A DNA stretch of 44,089 bases from Paenibacillus senegalensis JC66 (GCF_000285515.1 NZ_HE610962.1:37932-82020), one strand, 5' to 3'; shown: positions 1 through 8,479, counted from the first letter of the stretch. Program-made: numbers and translations. The notes: generated by a model from the sequence alone, not told the origin.

Positions 1-1
1 C

Positions 2-901
2 GAGCGGCTCGCCGCTGATCAGGAGGTGAATACTCTCCTGCTCACGGAGCGTTCGATCGCCGATGCGCTCGGCGTCGATTCGCAGCGCGCGAGGCCCAGC
101 GACTCGCACAAGGGCACTTACGGCCACGTATTGGTCGCCGCTGGCAACCAGCGGATGAGCGGCGCCGGCCTGCTGTGCACCAGCGCCGCTCTCCGCGCCG
201 GCTGCGGGCTGGTCACGTGGGCCGTGCCGGCAAGCCTCGCACGCCACCTGCTCGGCCGTCTGCCGGAAGCGATGCTCGCCGGCCTGCCGGATGCCGGCCA
301 CGGCGACTGGGCCGAGGTGTCTGCGGAGCAGGTGCTCGCGCTGGCGCAAAGCCGCGATGCGCTGGTAATAGGCCCCGGCATGGGCCGCTACGGCGATGAC
401 GTGCAGTGGCTGCGTGCCATTTGGGAAGGCACGCCCTGCCCGCTGCTGCTCGATGCCGATGCGCTCAACATGCTGGCCGATGCCGGCGACTTCGCCGAAT
501 GGCCGCGCCGCGAAGCCGCTGCGGTGCTGACGCCGCATCCCGGCGAGATGGCGCGGCTGGCCGGCCTCAGCATCGCCGAGGTGCAGCGCGATCGCATCGG
601 CCTGGCGCGCAGCTACGCGCAGGAGCACGGCGTGACGCTCGTGCTCAAGGGCGCCGCCACCGTTGTGGCCGATCCCGACGGGGTCGTGTATATTAACACG
701 ACAGGCAATGCGGGGATGGCCAAAGGCGGCTCCGGCGATGTGCTCGCAGGCGTCATCGCCAGCCTGCTCGCGCAGGGGCTGCCCGCGGGCAAGGCCGCAG
801 CGCTCGGCGTCTGGCTGCACGGAGCGGCAGGCGACCGCGCAGTGGCGGCGAGGGCGACGGCGGCATCGGTGCTGCCGAGCGACTTAATCGCGCACCTGTA
901 A
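2..901 (+). CDS. nnrD: ADP-dependent NAD(P)H-hydrate dehydratase domain, 5'-truncated by the window edge (probable NnrE-NnrD fusion)
   Basis: Repairs hydrated NAD(P)HX to NAD(P)H in the cytoplasm using ADP. The ribokinase-like YjeF C-terminal fold shows as SHKGTYGHVLVAAG near the start, GPGMG, LLLDADALN, LTPHPGEMARL, LVLKGAATVV and the closing GMAKGGSGDVLAG motif. A GTG lies at 26, but the AGGAGG-like string overlaps it, so it is a poor start. The frame stays open to the window edge, and in many Bacillota this domain is the C-terminal half of a protein with an NnrE epimerase in front. I therefore read it as truncated. Composition is odd: third codon positions are almost all G or C, unlike htpG next door. 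Family assignment is secure; the fusion is inferred. Confidence 0.88.
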   Translation, partial: ERLAADQEVNTLLLTERSIADALGVDSQRARPSDSHKGTYGHVLVAAGNQRMSGAGLLCTSAALRAGCGLVTWAVPASLARHLLGRLPEAMLAGLPDAGHGDWAEVSAEQVLALAQSRDALVIGPGMGRYGDDVQWLRAIWEGTPCPLLLDADALNMLADAGDFAEWPRREAAAVLTPHPGEMARLAGLSIAEVQRDRIGLARSYAQEHGVTLVLKGAATVVADPDGVVYINTTGNAGMAKGGSGDVLAGVIASLLAQGLPAGKAAALGVWLHGAAGDRAVAARATAASVLPSDLIAHL

Positions 902-1075
902 GAGCGGAGAAGACCTGATGAGACGGAATGGTTGTTGAGGCAAAGCGAGAGAACAAAGTTGTTGAGGCAGGAACGTTAAAGCTGGATGGTTAGTTACGGG
1001 ATACGGGACAGTAGCAGGATATTACACAAGGATTGATGAACAGATTTGTCCCTGATAGCCCTGTAAAGAGGAATG

Positions 1076-1183
1076 GCCTGTCCGAAAAGCAGCTTTTTAG
1101 GCAGCACCTATTTCAGTGTACCACCATTAAAAGTCAACACCCAAGAATGCTGTAAAATCACATTCTTGGGTGTTTCATTTTGG
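1076..1183. repeat. Dispersed hairpin repeat, copy 1
   Basis: Begins GCCTGTCCGAAAAGCAGC and ends in a perfect 14-base inverted repeat (1136-1149 and 1161-1174; arm AACACCCAAGAATG, 11-base loop) followed by a T-rich tract. A second copy with the same start, the same arms and a slightly different loop lies at 16094-16190. No transposase is attached. It could be the remnant of an insertion sequence end carrying a terminator, or a non-autonomous element. Confidence 0.75.
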
Positions 1184-1221
1184 CCCGGCATCGGTCGGCT
1201 TGACGATGAACCTTTACTTGT

Positions 1222-1256
1222 AAGGAGAGGGCTTATAGAACAGCCCCTTCTTTTTT
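1222..1256 (+). terminator. Probable Rho-independent terminator
   Basis: The stem centres on GGGCT (1229-1233) and AGCCC (1242-1246), with partial pairing of the flanking AAGGAG and CTTCTT, followed by six T residues on the plus strand. It would stop transcription arriving from nnrD or the repeat before it meets the end of htpG. Confidence 0.55.
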
Positions 1257-1271
1257 AACCTTATCTCAGTA

Positions 1272-3149
1272 CTATACCATGACTTTACAAATATCGTTCG
1301 TAAACTCTACCGGATCTTGAATAGGCAGACCTTCGATCAAGAGCGCCTGATTGTAGAGCAGATGCGTGTAAAGCTTGAACTTTTCTTCGTCTGAAGCGTA
1401 AGCCGCTTTTAACGATTGGAATACCTCATGCTCCACGTTGATCTCCAGCACTTTGTCCGCCTGAACGTTGCCGCCGTCGGGCATCGCTTTTAACACCTTC
1501 TCCATTTCGATGGACAGCTCGCCTTCTGCCGACAGACAGACCGGATGGCTTTTCAAGCGCTTGGATACTTTCACGCTCTTTACCTTGCCCTCAAGCAGAG
1601 TCTGCATTTTTTCCAGCAGCTCTTTGTTGTCGCCCTCAGCCTCGGATGCCTTGTTCTCGGCTTCATCTTCAATGCCCAGGTCCCCGCTGGAAACGGAGCG
1701 GAATTCTTTTTCTTTATATTGCTGAAGCATCTTGATCGCGAATTCATCGATATCTTCGGTGAAATATAGAATTTCAAAGCCTTTGTCCGCTACTCTTTCC
1801 GTTTGCGGAAGCTTGTCGATACGCTCGATAGATTCACCGGCGGCATAGTAAATATACTTCTGCTCTTCCGGCATCCGGGAGACATATTCGCTCAAGCTGA
1901 CCAGCTTCTTCTCCTTGGATGAGTAGAACAGCAGCAGATCCTGCAGGTCATCCTTGTGCATGCCGTATTCGCTGTACACGCCGTATTTAAGCTGGCGGCC
2001 AAACGCTTTGTAGAACTTCTCATAATCTTCGCGCTCGTTGTTCAGCATACCCTGCAGCATGCTTTTAATTTTGCTTTTAATGTTCTTGGCAATCAGTTTC
2101 AACTGGCGGTCATGCTGAAGCATCTCTCTGGAGATGTTCAGGGACAGGTCCTCGGAATCCACCATCCCCTTGACAAAGCTGAAGTAATCGGGGAGCAGGT
2201 CCGCGCATTTTTCCATGATCAGTACGCCGTTCGAATACAGCTCCAGGCCCTTCTCGTATTCCTTCGTATAATAATCGAAAGGCGTGCTCTCCGGAATGAA
2301 CAATATCGCATTATAGACGACAGCCCCTTCGGCACGGACATGGGTATATTTCAATGGCTGGTCGAAGCCGTAGCGCTTTTCATTATAAAAATTGGTGTAA
2401 TCTTCCTTGGTCAGCTCGTTTTTGTTTCTGCGCCAAATCGGCACCATGCTGTTAATGGTCTGCTCTTCACGAACCGTTTCAAATTCGTTCTCACTGCCTT
2501 CTTTCGGTTTTTGCACACTGACTTCCATTTTGATCGGATAGCGGATGAAGTCGGAATACTTTTTGATGATGGCTTTTAAGCGGTATTCCTGCAAAAATTC
2601 ATCGTACTGTTCATCTTCTGTATTTTCTTTAATTTTGAGCACGATGTCCGTACCAACTTCGGCTTTTTCCGCGGGCTTGATCGTGTAGCCGTCCGCCCCT
2701 TTGGAAAACCATTGATAGGCCTCTTCGCTTCCAAGCGCTCTGCTCGTAACGGTAACCTCGTCTGCCACCATGAAAGCGGAGTAAAAGCCTACCCCGAACT
2801 GACCAATAATATGATGGTCTTCCTGCGCTTCATTTTCCTGTTTGAAGGCAAGGGAGCCGCTCTTGGCAATAACCCCGAGGTTGGTTTCCAGCTCCTTGTC
2901 GGTCATCCCGATTCCGGTGTCGCTAATAGTTAACGTGCGGCTTGCTTCATCCACCGAAATTTGAATATAGTAGTCCTCTTTGTTAAACACCATTTGCTCA
3001 TCGGATAATGCCTTGTAATAAATTTTGTCGATTGCATCGCTTGCGTTGGAAATCAACTCTCTCAGAAAAATTTCTTTTTGCGTATAAATAGAGTTAATCA
3101 TCATCTCGAGCAATCGCTTAGATTCTGCCTTAAACTGCTTCTTGGCCAT
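1272..3149 (-). CDS. htpG: Molecular chaperone HtpG (Hsp90)
   Basis: Cytosolic ATP-dependent Hsp90 chaperone. The 625 residues match the usual bacterial length (about 626 in Bacillus subtilis). The N-terminal Bergerat ATPase fold shows as [12 protein letters not shown] near residue 35, SDTGIGM near 80 and [13 protein letters not shown] near 115. The middle and C-terminal dimerisation domains follow. ATG is preceded by AAAGGAG. The leader carries a hairpin (3181-3202, arms AGAATCGG/CCGATTCT), a perfect CIRCE operator and a strong sigma-A promoter. This predicts HrcA heat-shock control, unlike Bacillus subtilis, where htpG is outside the HrcA regulon. It appears monocistronic. Confidence 0.97.
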   Translation of the reverse strand: MAKKQFKAESKRLLEMMINSIYTQKEIFLRELISNASDAIDKIYYKALSDEQMVFNKEDYYIQISVDEASRTLTISDTGIGMTDKELETNLGVIAKSGSLAFKQENEAQEDHHIIGQFGVGFYSAFMVADEVTVTSRALGSEEAYQWFSKGADGYTIKPAEKAEVGTDIVLKIKENTEDEQYDEFLQEYRLKAIIKKYSDFIRYPIKMEVSVQKPKEGSENEFETVREEQTINSMVPIWRRNKNELTKEDYTNFYNEKRYGFDQPLKYTHVRAEGAVVYNAILFIPESTPFDYYTKEYEKGLELYSNGVLIMEKCADLLPDYFSFVKGMVDSEDLSLNISREMLQHDRQLKLIAKNIKSKIKSMLQGMLNNEREDYEKFYKAFGRQLKYGVYSEYGMHKDDLQDLLLFYSSKEKKLVSLSEYVSRMPEEQKYIYYAAGESIERIDKLPQTERVADKGFEILYFTEDIDEFAIKMLQQYKEKEFRSVSSGDLGIEDEAENKASEAEGDNKELLEKMQTLLEGKVKSVKVSKRLKSHPVCLSAEGELSIEMEKVLKAMPDGGNVQADKVLEINVEHEVFQSLKAAYASDEEKFKLYTHLLYNQALLIEGLPIQDPVEFTNDICKVMV

Positions 3150-3215
3150 AACCGTTCTCCTTTCTCATCCCTGATCTTTAAGAATCGGGGCTTGCCGATT
3201 CTGCTCTACATAAGT

Positions 3216-3242
3216 TTAGCACTCATATGACTCGAGTGCTAA
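3216..3242. promoter_or_regulatory. CIRCE operator (HrcA binding site) of htpG
   Basis: Perfect match to the consensus TTAGCACTC-N9-GAGTGCTAA: left arm 3216-3224, nine-base spacer, right arm 3234-3242. It lies just downstream of the -10 box of the htpG promoter, the usual position for HrcA repression of class I heat-shock genes. Confidence 0.95.
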
Positions 3243-3252
3243 TTCTTTCTTT

Positions 3253-3282
3253 TATATACCACACTCTCAATTTTACTGTCAA
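3253..3282 (-). promoter_or_regulatory. Sigma-A promoter of htpG
   Basis: On the minus strand TTGACA (3282-3277) is followed after 18 bases by TATATA (3258-3253). The expected start point falls at or just before the CIRCE operator. Confidence 0.85.
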
Positions 3283-3306
3283 CATAATGCATAGCGCGCA
3301 TGCCAT

Positions 3307-3342
3307 GAAAAAAACTGATACCATTAGCTGGAATCAGTTTTT
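3307..3342 (-). terminator. Weak terminator-like hairpin downstream of the small Cys protein
   Basis: Inverted repeat AAAAACTGAT (3310-3319) and ATCAGTTTTT (3333-3342), with T-rich flanks on the minus strand. The stem is A+T-rich. It lies between the small gene ending at 3390 and the htpG promoter, so it could insulate the two. Confidence 0.4.
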
Positions 3343-3389
3343 CGTTCACCCTACACGGGGTATTATCGTTTTTTGCGTATACCTGAGTA

Positions 3390-3689
3390 TCAAGGTAACG
3401 TCGCCTCCATAAAAACGCCGTGGTTCCACGATGGCGGTGTGCCCACCTTGCGGCTTTGATTGCTTGCCCATTCTTTATACGGATCGATAACGATGTGCGG
3501 ATTGGAAACATTGCGAATATCTTCCCAGAGGCATTCAACACCTTCTCCGCCGGCAAAGCCGTTAAACATTTTACAGCCTCCGCAGTAATTCTGCTTATGC
3601 TCATCATTAAGCTGCACTACGCGGTTGCGCAAGCAGCAGTAAACCTCTTGTTGATCGGTGCTGTAGTTAATATGATTGATTTTTTGCAT
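3390..3689 (-). CDS. Small cysteine-containing protein of unknown function
   Basis: I do not recognise this 99-residue protein. The chosen ATG (MQKINHINYS) lies 11 bases after AAAGGAG; a GTG four codons upstream falls inside that ribosome binding site and is unlikely. It has a CC pair near residue 18, a CGGC motif near 36 and another Cys near 53, so a metal site or disulfide chemistry is possible. There is no signal peptide or membrane segment. It precedes htpG on the same strand but is separated by a hairpin and a strong promoter, so it is probably its own transcription unit. The good ribosome binding site argues for a real gene. Confidence 0.6.
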   Translation of the reverse strand: MQKINHINYSTDQQEVYCCLRNRVVQLNDEHKQNYCGGCKMFNGFAGGEGVECLWEDIRNVSNPHIVIDPYKEWASNQSRKVGTPPSWNHGVFMEATLP

Positions 3690-3834
3690 ACTTCTATCCA
3701 CTCCTTTTCTTGCTGTAGTGTAAACTTAACCCCGATACTTCAAGTTTAATCGGCCTTGGTTAAAAATGTTCGCGAAATTTGTAAATGGTATCTAATAAAA
3801 ATTTCGACACAGTACAGGAGCGGATAGTTGCTTT

Positions 3835-4557
3835 CTAAAGTCCACCAGGTTTAAGATTTAGAGCATCCGGCAGGGAGTCTGCAGGAGAAATCGGCGGTTT
3901 TGGAATGAGCTCCGAATTTTCCGCATGACGGGCTGCTTCCTCTGGCAGCGGCTCTCTTCCAATGGCAGCCAGAGAAGCAGATGCTAATCTTGCGAGAGTT
4001 TGCTCTGCCGATCGTTCCAGTTCGTCCGCAGCTTCGCCCGGGCATAAAGGAAAAGCCTGCTTAACCGCCTTCACCAATTGATTAGCCATCGTTAAAACCC
4101 GGTACAATGATGTGGATTGCAGAATGCGGTAAGGCTGGCCTTCGTAGATGTTGACAATTCCGCCAATGCTGAAATCACCTACCCCGGGCAGCCGGCTTCC
4201 CATCGATTGACCCGGTTCAATAGGACCATGGCTTACCTGAAACTTGCCGACGGAGGCTGCATCGCGGCCCAAACAGGCATCTATCGCAATAACGGTCTTG
4301 CCTTCCGGGACATGACGCAGATGATGCAGCAGCGTATTGGCATCACACGGCCTCTGCAATGTCCCCTGCACATAAGGATAGCCTTCCTGCTCCAGCAGGG
4401 TACCGACAATCGGGCCAAAGCTGTCCCCTGCCGAACGGTCTGTGCCAATGCAGAGAAACAGAATCTGCCGCACATCTCTCCCCGAATCTTTAATGTCTTC
4501 GAAAAACCGGTTCAGCTTTTCTCCGCCTATCGTTTTACGTATAAATGAACCTGCCAT
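3835..4557 (-). CDS. yyaC: YyaC-type spore protein (DUF1256, GPR-related fold)
   Basis: Matches the sporulation protein YyaC, related in fold to the germination protease GPR. The core shows as ILFLCIGTDRSAGDSFGPIVG, then VIAIDACLG and LPGVGDFSIGGIVN. The start is placed at MAGSFIRK, after AAAGGCGGGGGA; the frame opens upstream to 4620 but that ATG has no ribosome binding site. The C-terminal tail of about 50 residues, rich in Glu, Ala and Pro, goes beyond the conserved core. Expression in the sporulating cell is likely by homology, although no sporulation promoter was identified. The membrane acyltransferase lies 81 bases upstream on the same strand, so co-transcription is possible. Confidence 0.85.
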   Translation of the reverse strand: MAGSFIRKTIGGEKLNRFFEDIKDSGRDVRQILFLCIGTDRSAGDSFGPIVGTLLEQEGYPYVQGTLQRPCDANTLLHHLRHVPEGKTVIAIDACLGRDAASVGKFQVSHGPIEPGQSMGSRLPGVGDFSIGGIVNIYEGQPYRILQSTSLYRVLTMANQLVKAVKQAFPLCPGEAADELERSAEQTLARLASASLAAIGREPLPEEAARHAENSELIPKPPISPADSLPDALNLKPGGL

Positions 4558-4638
4558 ATTCCCCCGCCTTTCTGTTTTCTTCGGGCAGCCTTTTCCCCTT
4601 ATCTTTACCCTGCTGATCATAAAATGAAAGACGGTAAA

Positions 4639-5718
4639 TTATTTGCCTATGATCAGCCAGGAGCCCCGCCATTTTTTCAATAAAACCGTAAGCAGCCAAG
4701 GAATCAAAATAGCCGCAGCGCCGCTCGCCAAGGTAAACCCGTGGTAAGCCGCCGAGCCTCCGGGATAAGACCACATTGTGCGGCTAAAGGACAAAACCGC
4801 CGGGTGCATAAAATAGATTCCGAATGCTGCCGTACCAAGCGAGGATAACCATACAGAGAACCGCGGAGCATCCTGCAATAGCCGATATGCGATCCACAGC
4901 AAAGCCATAAAGATAGTACAGGAGTACACATTGAGCAGCACTTCCAACGCAATCGGGCCAAAATCTACGGAAAACTGGCGGGCTACGAACACGAGCGCAT
5001 AAGAGTAGCCGCTGAGACCCGCAATCACTAGTACCCACCAAATATGATGAATGGAACGCCGGAACGACTCATAATTTAAGCCGATGGCGGCACCAATGGC
5101 AAACAGGCCGGTATAAGTGCCAAATAAGGTGGCAGGCCGTTCGAATGGTCCCGCCCATAATTGATAAACATAGAACGCTATTTGAAATCCGATGGCGAGC
5201 TTTACAAAGTGACGGCGAAACCAGGGCCATTTTTCCACAGCAGTCATCCATAGCGGGAAGAGCAAATAAAATTGTAAAATTAAAATAATAAAGTAAAGAT
5301 GATAAGCCGTTTGCCCCCAGCGCAAAGCTTCCCCAAACCGGAGCCAGTCGATATTCACCCCAGACCATGTTTGGGCAGGCAGCCATTGGTAAAAAATATA
5401 GTAGAAGAACGCCCATAGCAGATAGGGAATAACAATAAATTTGATCCGTTTGGCGTAAAAACCAGCTGCCGCTTTGCCGCTCCATTGACCGGCATAACGG
5501 TAAAACAGCACCATCGCGCTAATCATCACAAAAACTGGTACGGCGAAATTGCTAAGCTTGTTAATGACCAGATAGATGATTTGAGAGCGGCTGCCAAGCG
5601 GAATTTCCACCGTGCCTTGGGCCGTGATGTGGATAATTAGAACACCGAGAATGGCAATCGCTCGGACAAGCTCTAATTCCTGTAATCTTGTTTTGGGCAT
5701 ATTCTTTGGCACACTCAT
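4639..5718 (-). CDS. Membrane acyltransferase, acyltransferase 3 family (OatA/YiaH-like)
   Basis: Integral membrane O-acyltransferase of 359 residues with about ten hydrophobic segments. The family signature is at the N-terminus: ELVRAIAILGVLIIHI, with the conserved His in the first helix, then FAVPVFVMISA and FYAKRIKFIVIPYLLW. The C-terminal LGTAAFGIYFMHPAVL is also typical. Such enzymes move acetyl or other acyl groups from inside the cell to sugars, peptidoglycan or lipids outside. ATG follows AAAGGAGA with a 12-base spacer. The substrate cannot be told from context. Confidence 0.85.
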   Translation of the reverse strand: MSVPKNMPKTRLQELELVRAIAILGVLIIHITAQGTVEIPLGSRSQIIYLVINKLSNFAVPVFVMISAMVLFYRYAGQWSGKAAAGFYAKRIKFIVIPYLLWAFFYYIFYQWLPAQTWSGVNIDWLRFGEALRWGQTAYHLYFIILILQFYLLFPLWMTAVEKWPWFRRHFVKLAIGFQIAFYVYQLWAGPFERPATLFGTYTGLFAIGAAIGLNYESFRRSIHHIWWVLVIAGLSGYSYALVFVARQFSVDFGPIALEVLLNVYSCTIFMALLWIAYRLLQDAPRFSVWLSSLGTAAFGIYFMHPAVLSFSRTMWSYPGGSAAYHGFTLASGAAAILIPWLLTVLLKKWRGSWLIIGK

Positions 5719-5883
5719 GATTCGTTCAGTTCTCCTTTAATAAGCGAAAGCTTGGACAGGCTGCCGGCTCCGGAAAAATTAAACTCGTCCGCTCGTGCCG
5801 GACAGACTTGCTGCAGTGACCAACCGTGTCATTCGCCCATACACTGGTGTATATTAGATAGTAAGAAGGGAGGCTTGTTCTCT

Positions 5884-6507
5884 ATGATGAACACCTGGAA
5901 GGAAGAGGCCGCGAATACGATAACCCATGGTATCGGAGTGCTGTGCAGCATTGCGGCTCTAGTGCTTCTCATTATTCATCCGTCTCATTCCGGAGAATGG
6001 CCAAGAATGATCAGCTTTACCATTTACGGAGTTACACTGGTTCTCTTGTATTTGGCTTCGACCTTGCTGCACGCCATTTCCCGGGTTAACTGGAAGAAGG
6101 TATTGCGTACACTTGATCACTCGGCCATTTATTTGCTGATAGCCGGAACCTATACTCCTTACATGCTCGTTACGCTTAACGGCTGGCTGGGCTGGACGGT
6201 TCTAGGCTTTGTCTGGCTGCTTGCTGTCTTCGGAATTGTGATGAAAATTTTCTGCCTGAAATGGTTTGCCCGGCTGTCTACCCTATTCTACTTGCTAATG
6301 GGCTGGGCTGTCATTATCGTTATTGTCCCCCTATCGCAGAACCTCGCTTTAAATGGACTGCTTTGGCTGATTATCGGGGGACTCTTGTACACGCTCGGTT
6401 CCCTTTTCTATGTAGCCAAAAAGCTCCCCTATTCTCATGCCATATGGCATGTCTTTGTCCTTGCAGGCAGTGTAGCTCATTTTATCTCCATTTATTATTA
6501 TGTTTAA
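5884..6507 (+). CDS. Hemolysin III family (PAQR/YqfA-like) membrane protein
   Basis: A 208-residue protein with seven predicted membrane segments. It carries the HlyIII/PAQR hallmarks: NTITHGIGVL near the start, STLLHAISR, LDHSAIYLLIAGTYTPYML in the middle and SHAIWHVFVLAGSVAHF at the end, with the Ser, Asp and His residues that form the metal-dependent hydrolase-like site of PAQR proteins. The frame is open further upstream, but the start is set at ATG 5884 (or 5887) because GAAGGGAGG lies just before it. Despite the name, family members are seldom haemolysins. It is followed by a terminator, so it is probably a single-gene unit. Confidence 0.88.
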   Translation: MMNTWKEEAANTITHGIGVLCSIAALVLLIIHPSHSGEWPRMISFTIYGVTLVLLYLASTLLHAISRVNWKKVLRTLDHSAIYLLIAGTYTPYMLVTLNGWLGWTVLGFVWLLAVFGIVMKIFCLKWFARLSTLFYLLMGWAVIIVIVPLSQNLALNGLLWLIIGGLLYTLGSLFYVAKKLPYSHAIWHVFVLAGSVAHFISIYYYV

Positions 6508-6545
6508 CAGCTTCCACTGCTCGAACATTTATATAACTTCAAGTT

Positions 6546-6581
6546 AAAGCGGCAATTCCATTCCAACGGAAATGCCGTTTT
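6546..6581. terminator. Rho-independent terminator after the hemolysin III gene
   Basis: Stem AAAGCGGCAATTCC pairing with GGAAATGCCGTTT around an 8-base loop, ending in a T run. The A run on the other side could let it work in both directions. It abuts the next promoter. Confidence 0.75.
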
Positions 6582-6607
6582 GTTATGCTCTTAAATGAGG
6601 TTATAAT
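6580..6607 (+). promoter_or_regulatory. Sigma-A promoter of the PIG-L / MurG-like operon
   Basis: TTGTTA (6580-6585), 16 bases, then a perfect TATAAT (6602-6607). It lies 34 bases before the GTG start of the deacetylase gene. Confidence 0.75.
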
Positions 6608-6641
6608 AGAACGAGATTGATGTAAAGGAGCTATAGCGATT

Positions 6642-7364
6642 GTGACGACCATAGCAGGCATCTACGCCCACCCGGATGACGAAACCTTTGGCGCCTCCCT
6701 TGCCATTCTGGAGATGGGAAGAAGAGGCGACAAGTTTGTGCTGCTGACGGCAACGCCGGGCGATGCCGGCAAAGCCGGGCCATACGCGCCGTTAACTCCC
6801 GAGGAGCTTGGGCAAAGAAGAAAGCAGGAGCTCGAACGGGCTGGGAGACTATTGGGCTTCAGCGACATTCGCCATCTTAACTATAATGACGGCAAGCTCT
6901 TCGCTGTTCCGCTCGGGCAGTTGACCCGGGAAGTGGCGCAGTTCATCAATGATCATCAAGCAGCCGTTGTTCTCACCTTCCCTGAGGATGGCATTTACGG
7001 ACATCCCGATCATGTTGCCATTTACCGTGCAGCCACCGAGGCAGTATTGTCCGGACTTTGCCCCAGCGTGCAGAAGCTGTATTATACGGCAAGCGAAGAA
7101 CTGCTTAAGCAGGGCAGGCTGCCTTCCGTTATATTCGAACCTAGCGCCGAAGATTGGAAGCGTAAAGCTGAGGCGCTCAAGGCTCATGAAACCCAGATCG
7201 GGTCGGTCAGCAGGGTGTTTGGCGATCTCGAATCACCAGACAGCGCCCATCCTGCACTGCAAAAAGAAGGCTTTGTGCTCGCTTGGGAACGCGGCAGGCA
7301 TTGGCCCGCCAGTAACGAAACCTATTTCACAGATGGACTCATGAAACCGCGGCCATCCCAATAA
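6642..7364 (+). CDS. PIG-L family N-acetylglucosaminyl deacetylase (BshB-like)
   Basis: A 240-residue zinc-dependent deacetylase of the PIG-L/LmbE family, which removes acetyl from GlcNAc-type sugars. The metal site is clear: YAHPDDETFG at residues 8-17 (His and Asp-Asp) and GHPDH near residue 122. It starts at GTG, 11 bases after AAAGGAG. In Bacillota the best-known members are BshB of bacillithiol synthesis, and this could be one. However, it is followed after only 38 bases by a MurG-like GlcNAc transferase under the same promoter, so a role on a glycolipid or cell-wall precursor is an alternative. Family secure, substrate open. Confidence 0.9.
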   Translation: MTTIAGIYAHPDDETFGASLAILEMGRRGDKFVLLTATPGDAGKAGPYAPLTPEELGQRRKQELERAGRLLGFSDIRHLNYNDGKLFAVPLGQLTREVAQFINDHQAAVVLTFPEDGIYGHPDHVAIYRAATEAVLSGLCPSVQKLYYTASEELLKQGRLPSVIFEPSAEDWKRKAEALKAHETQIGSVSRVFGDLESPDSAHPALQKEGFVLAWERGRHWPASNETYFTDGLMKPRPSQ

Positions 7365-7402
7365 GGTTTAACTAAGCAGAAAGACACGCGGAGGGGATCA
7401 AG

Positions 7403-8473
7403 CTGAAAAAAATCATGTTTACGGGCGGCGGCTCGGCAGGTCATGTGACGCCGAATCTTGCCCTTATGGATAAATTGCGCAGCAAAGGCTGGGCCATTGA
7501 GTATGTCGGCTCCGAGACAGGCATCGAGAAGCAAATTATAGAAGGCTTGGGGACGACACCGTATCATCCCATTCCTTCGGGGAAGTTAAGACGGTATTTT
7601 GACTTGAAAAATTTTAAGGATCCTTTCAAAGTGGTCCACGGAGTGCTCAAAGCTTATACCTTAATCCGCAAGCAAAAGCCTAATCTTATTTTCTCCAAGG
7701 GCGGCTTCGTCTCTGTGCCGGTTGTGCTTGGCGGCTGGATGAACCGGGTTCCTGTCATCATTCATGAATCCGATATGACTCCCGGGCTCGCAAACAAGCT
7801 GTCCATCCCTTTTGCAACTAAGGTGTGTGTAACGTTTGAAGAAAGCTTGCAGCATGTATCCGGCGACAAAGCAGTTCATACCGGCCCGCCAATTAGGGAA
7901 GAGCTGTTTCAAGGCAATGCCAAAAAAGCTCTGCAGCTATGCGATTTTGTATCGAGCAAGCCTGTTATGCTTGTGATGGGGGGCAGCCTCGGCTCGGTCA
8001 AGATTAACCAGAACGTACGGGATGCTTTGGAGCAGCTGCTCCCCCATTTCCAAATTGTCCATTTGTGCGGCAAAGGCAATCTCGACCCCGCTTGGGATGG
8101 GCGGCAGGGGTATCGGCAGTTTGAATACATTCAAGAGGAAATGCGTGATGTTCTGGCCCTCGCTGATGTGGTCGTTTGCCGGGCTGGCTCCAATTCGATC
8201 TTTGAATTGCTGGCTCTGCATAAACCGATGCTGCTCATTCCCTTATCGCGGCAAGCCAGCCGGGGAGACCAGATTCTGAATGCCGAGTCGTTTGCTGCCA
8301 AAGGATACAGTCGTGTACTGGAGGAAGAGCAGCTGACTCCGGAACGGCTGACCAGCACCGTTCTGGAGGTTTACCGCGACAGAGACCGCTATGTCTCTGC
8401 GATGAAAAAGAGCAATGTGCGCAGCAGCGTGGATCATATTATTGCGTTAGTAGAGGAACAAGCAAAACTATAA
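7403..8473 (+). CDS. murG: MurG-like UDP-GlcNAc:undecaprenyl-PP-MurNAc-pentapeptide transferase
   Basis: Family GT28 GlcNAc transferase, predicted to make lipid II on the inner face of the membrane. The N-terminal glycine-rich loop MFTGGGSAGHVTPN and the second loop MLVMGGSLGSVKINQN are present, with CRAGSNSIFELLAL and LIPLSRQASRGDQ forming the UDP-GlcNAc site. I place the start at CTG 7403, giving MKKIMFTGGG: GGAGGGG lies six bases before it, but 18 bases before the ATG at 7415. It sits outside any cell-division cluster and resembles the second MurG (MurG2) of several Bacilli. It is co-transcribed with the PIG-L deacetylase. Confidence 0.9.
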   Translation: MKKIMFTGGGSAGHVTPNLALMDKLRSKGWAIEYVGSETGIEKQIIEGLGTTPYHPIPSGKLRRYFDLKNFKDPFKVVHGVLKAYTLIRKQKPNLIFSKGGFVSVPVVLGGWMNRVPVIIHESDMTPGLANKLSIPFATKVCVTFEESLQHVSGDKAVHTGPPIREELFQGNAKKALQLCDFVSSKPVMLVMGGSLGSVKINQNVRDALEQLLPHFQIVHLCGKGNLDPAWDGRQGYRQFEYIQEEMRDVLALADVVVCRAGSNSIFELLALHKPMLLIPLSRQASRGDQILNAESFAAKGYSRVLEEEQLTPERLTSTVLEVYRDRDRYVSAMKKSNVRSSVDHIIALVEEQAKL

Positions 8474-8479
8474 TTTTCT

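Larger units (their letters stand above)
902..1271. other. Intergenic stretch with short direct repeats, a hairpin repeat and a terminator
   Basis: No convincing gene. It holds two direct copies of GTTGTTGAGGCA (near 931 and 959), a dispersed hairpin repeat (1076-1183) and a plus-strand terminator (1222-1256). A short open frame over the hairpin lacks a ribosome binding site and is not called. G+C drops sharply after 905. Confidence 0.6.

Noticed and set aside
1956-2579. A 207-residue open frame on the plus strand
   Set aside because: It is the reverse of htpG, lacks a ribosome binding site, and its composition is that of an antisense frame.
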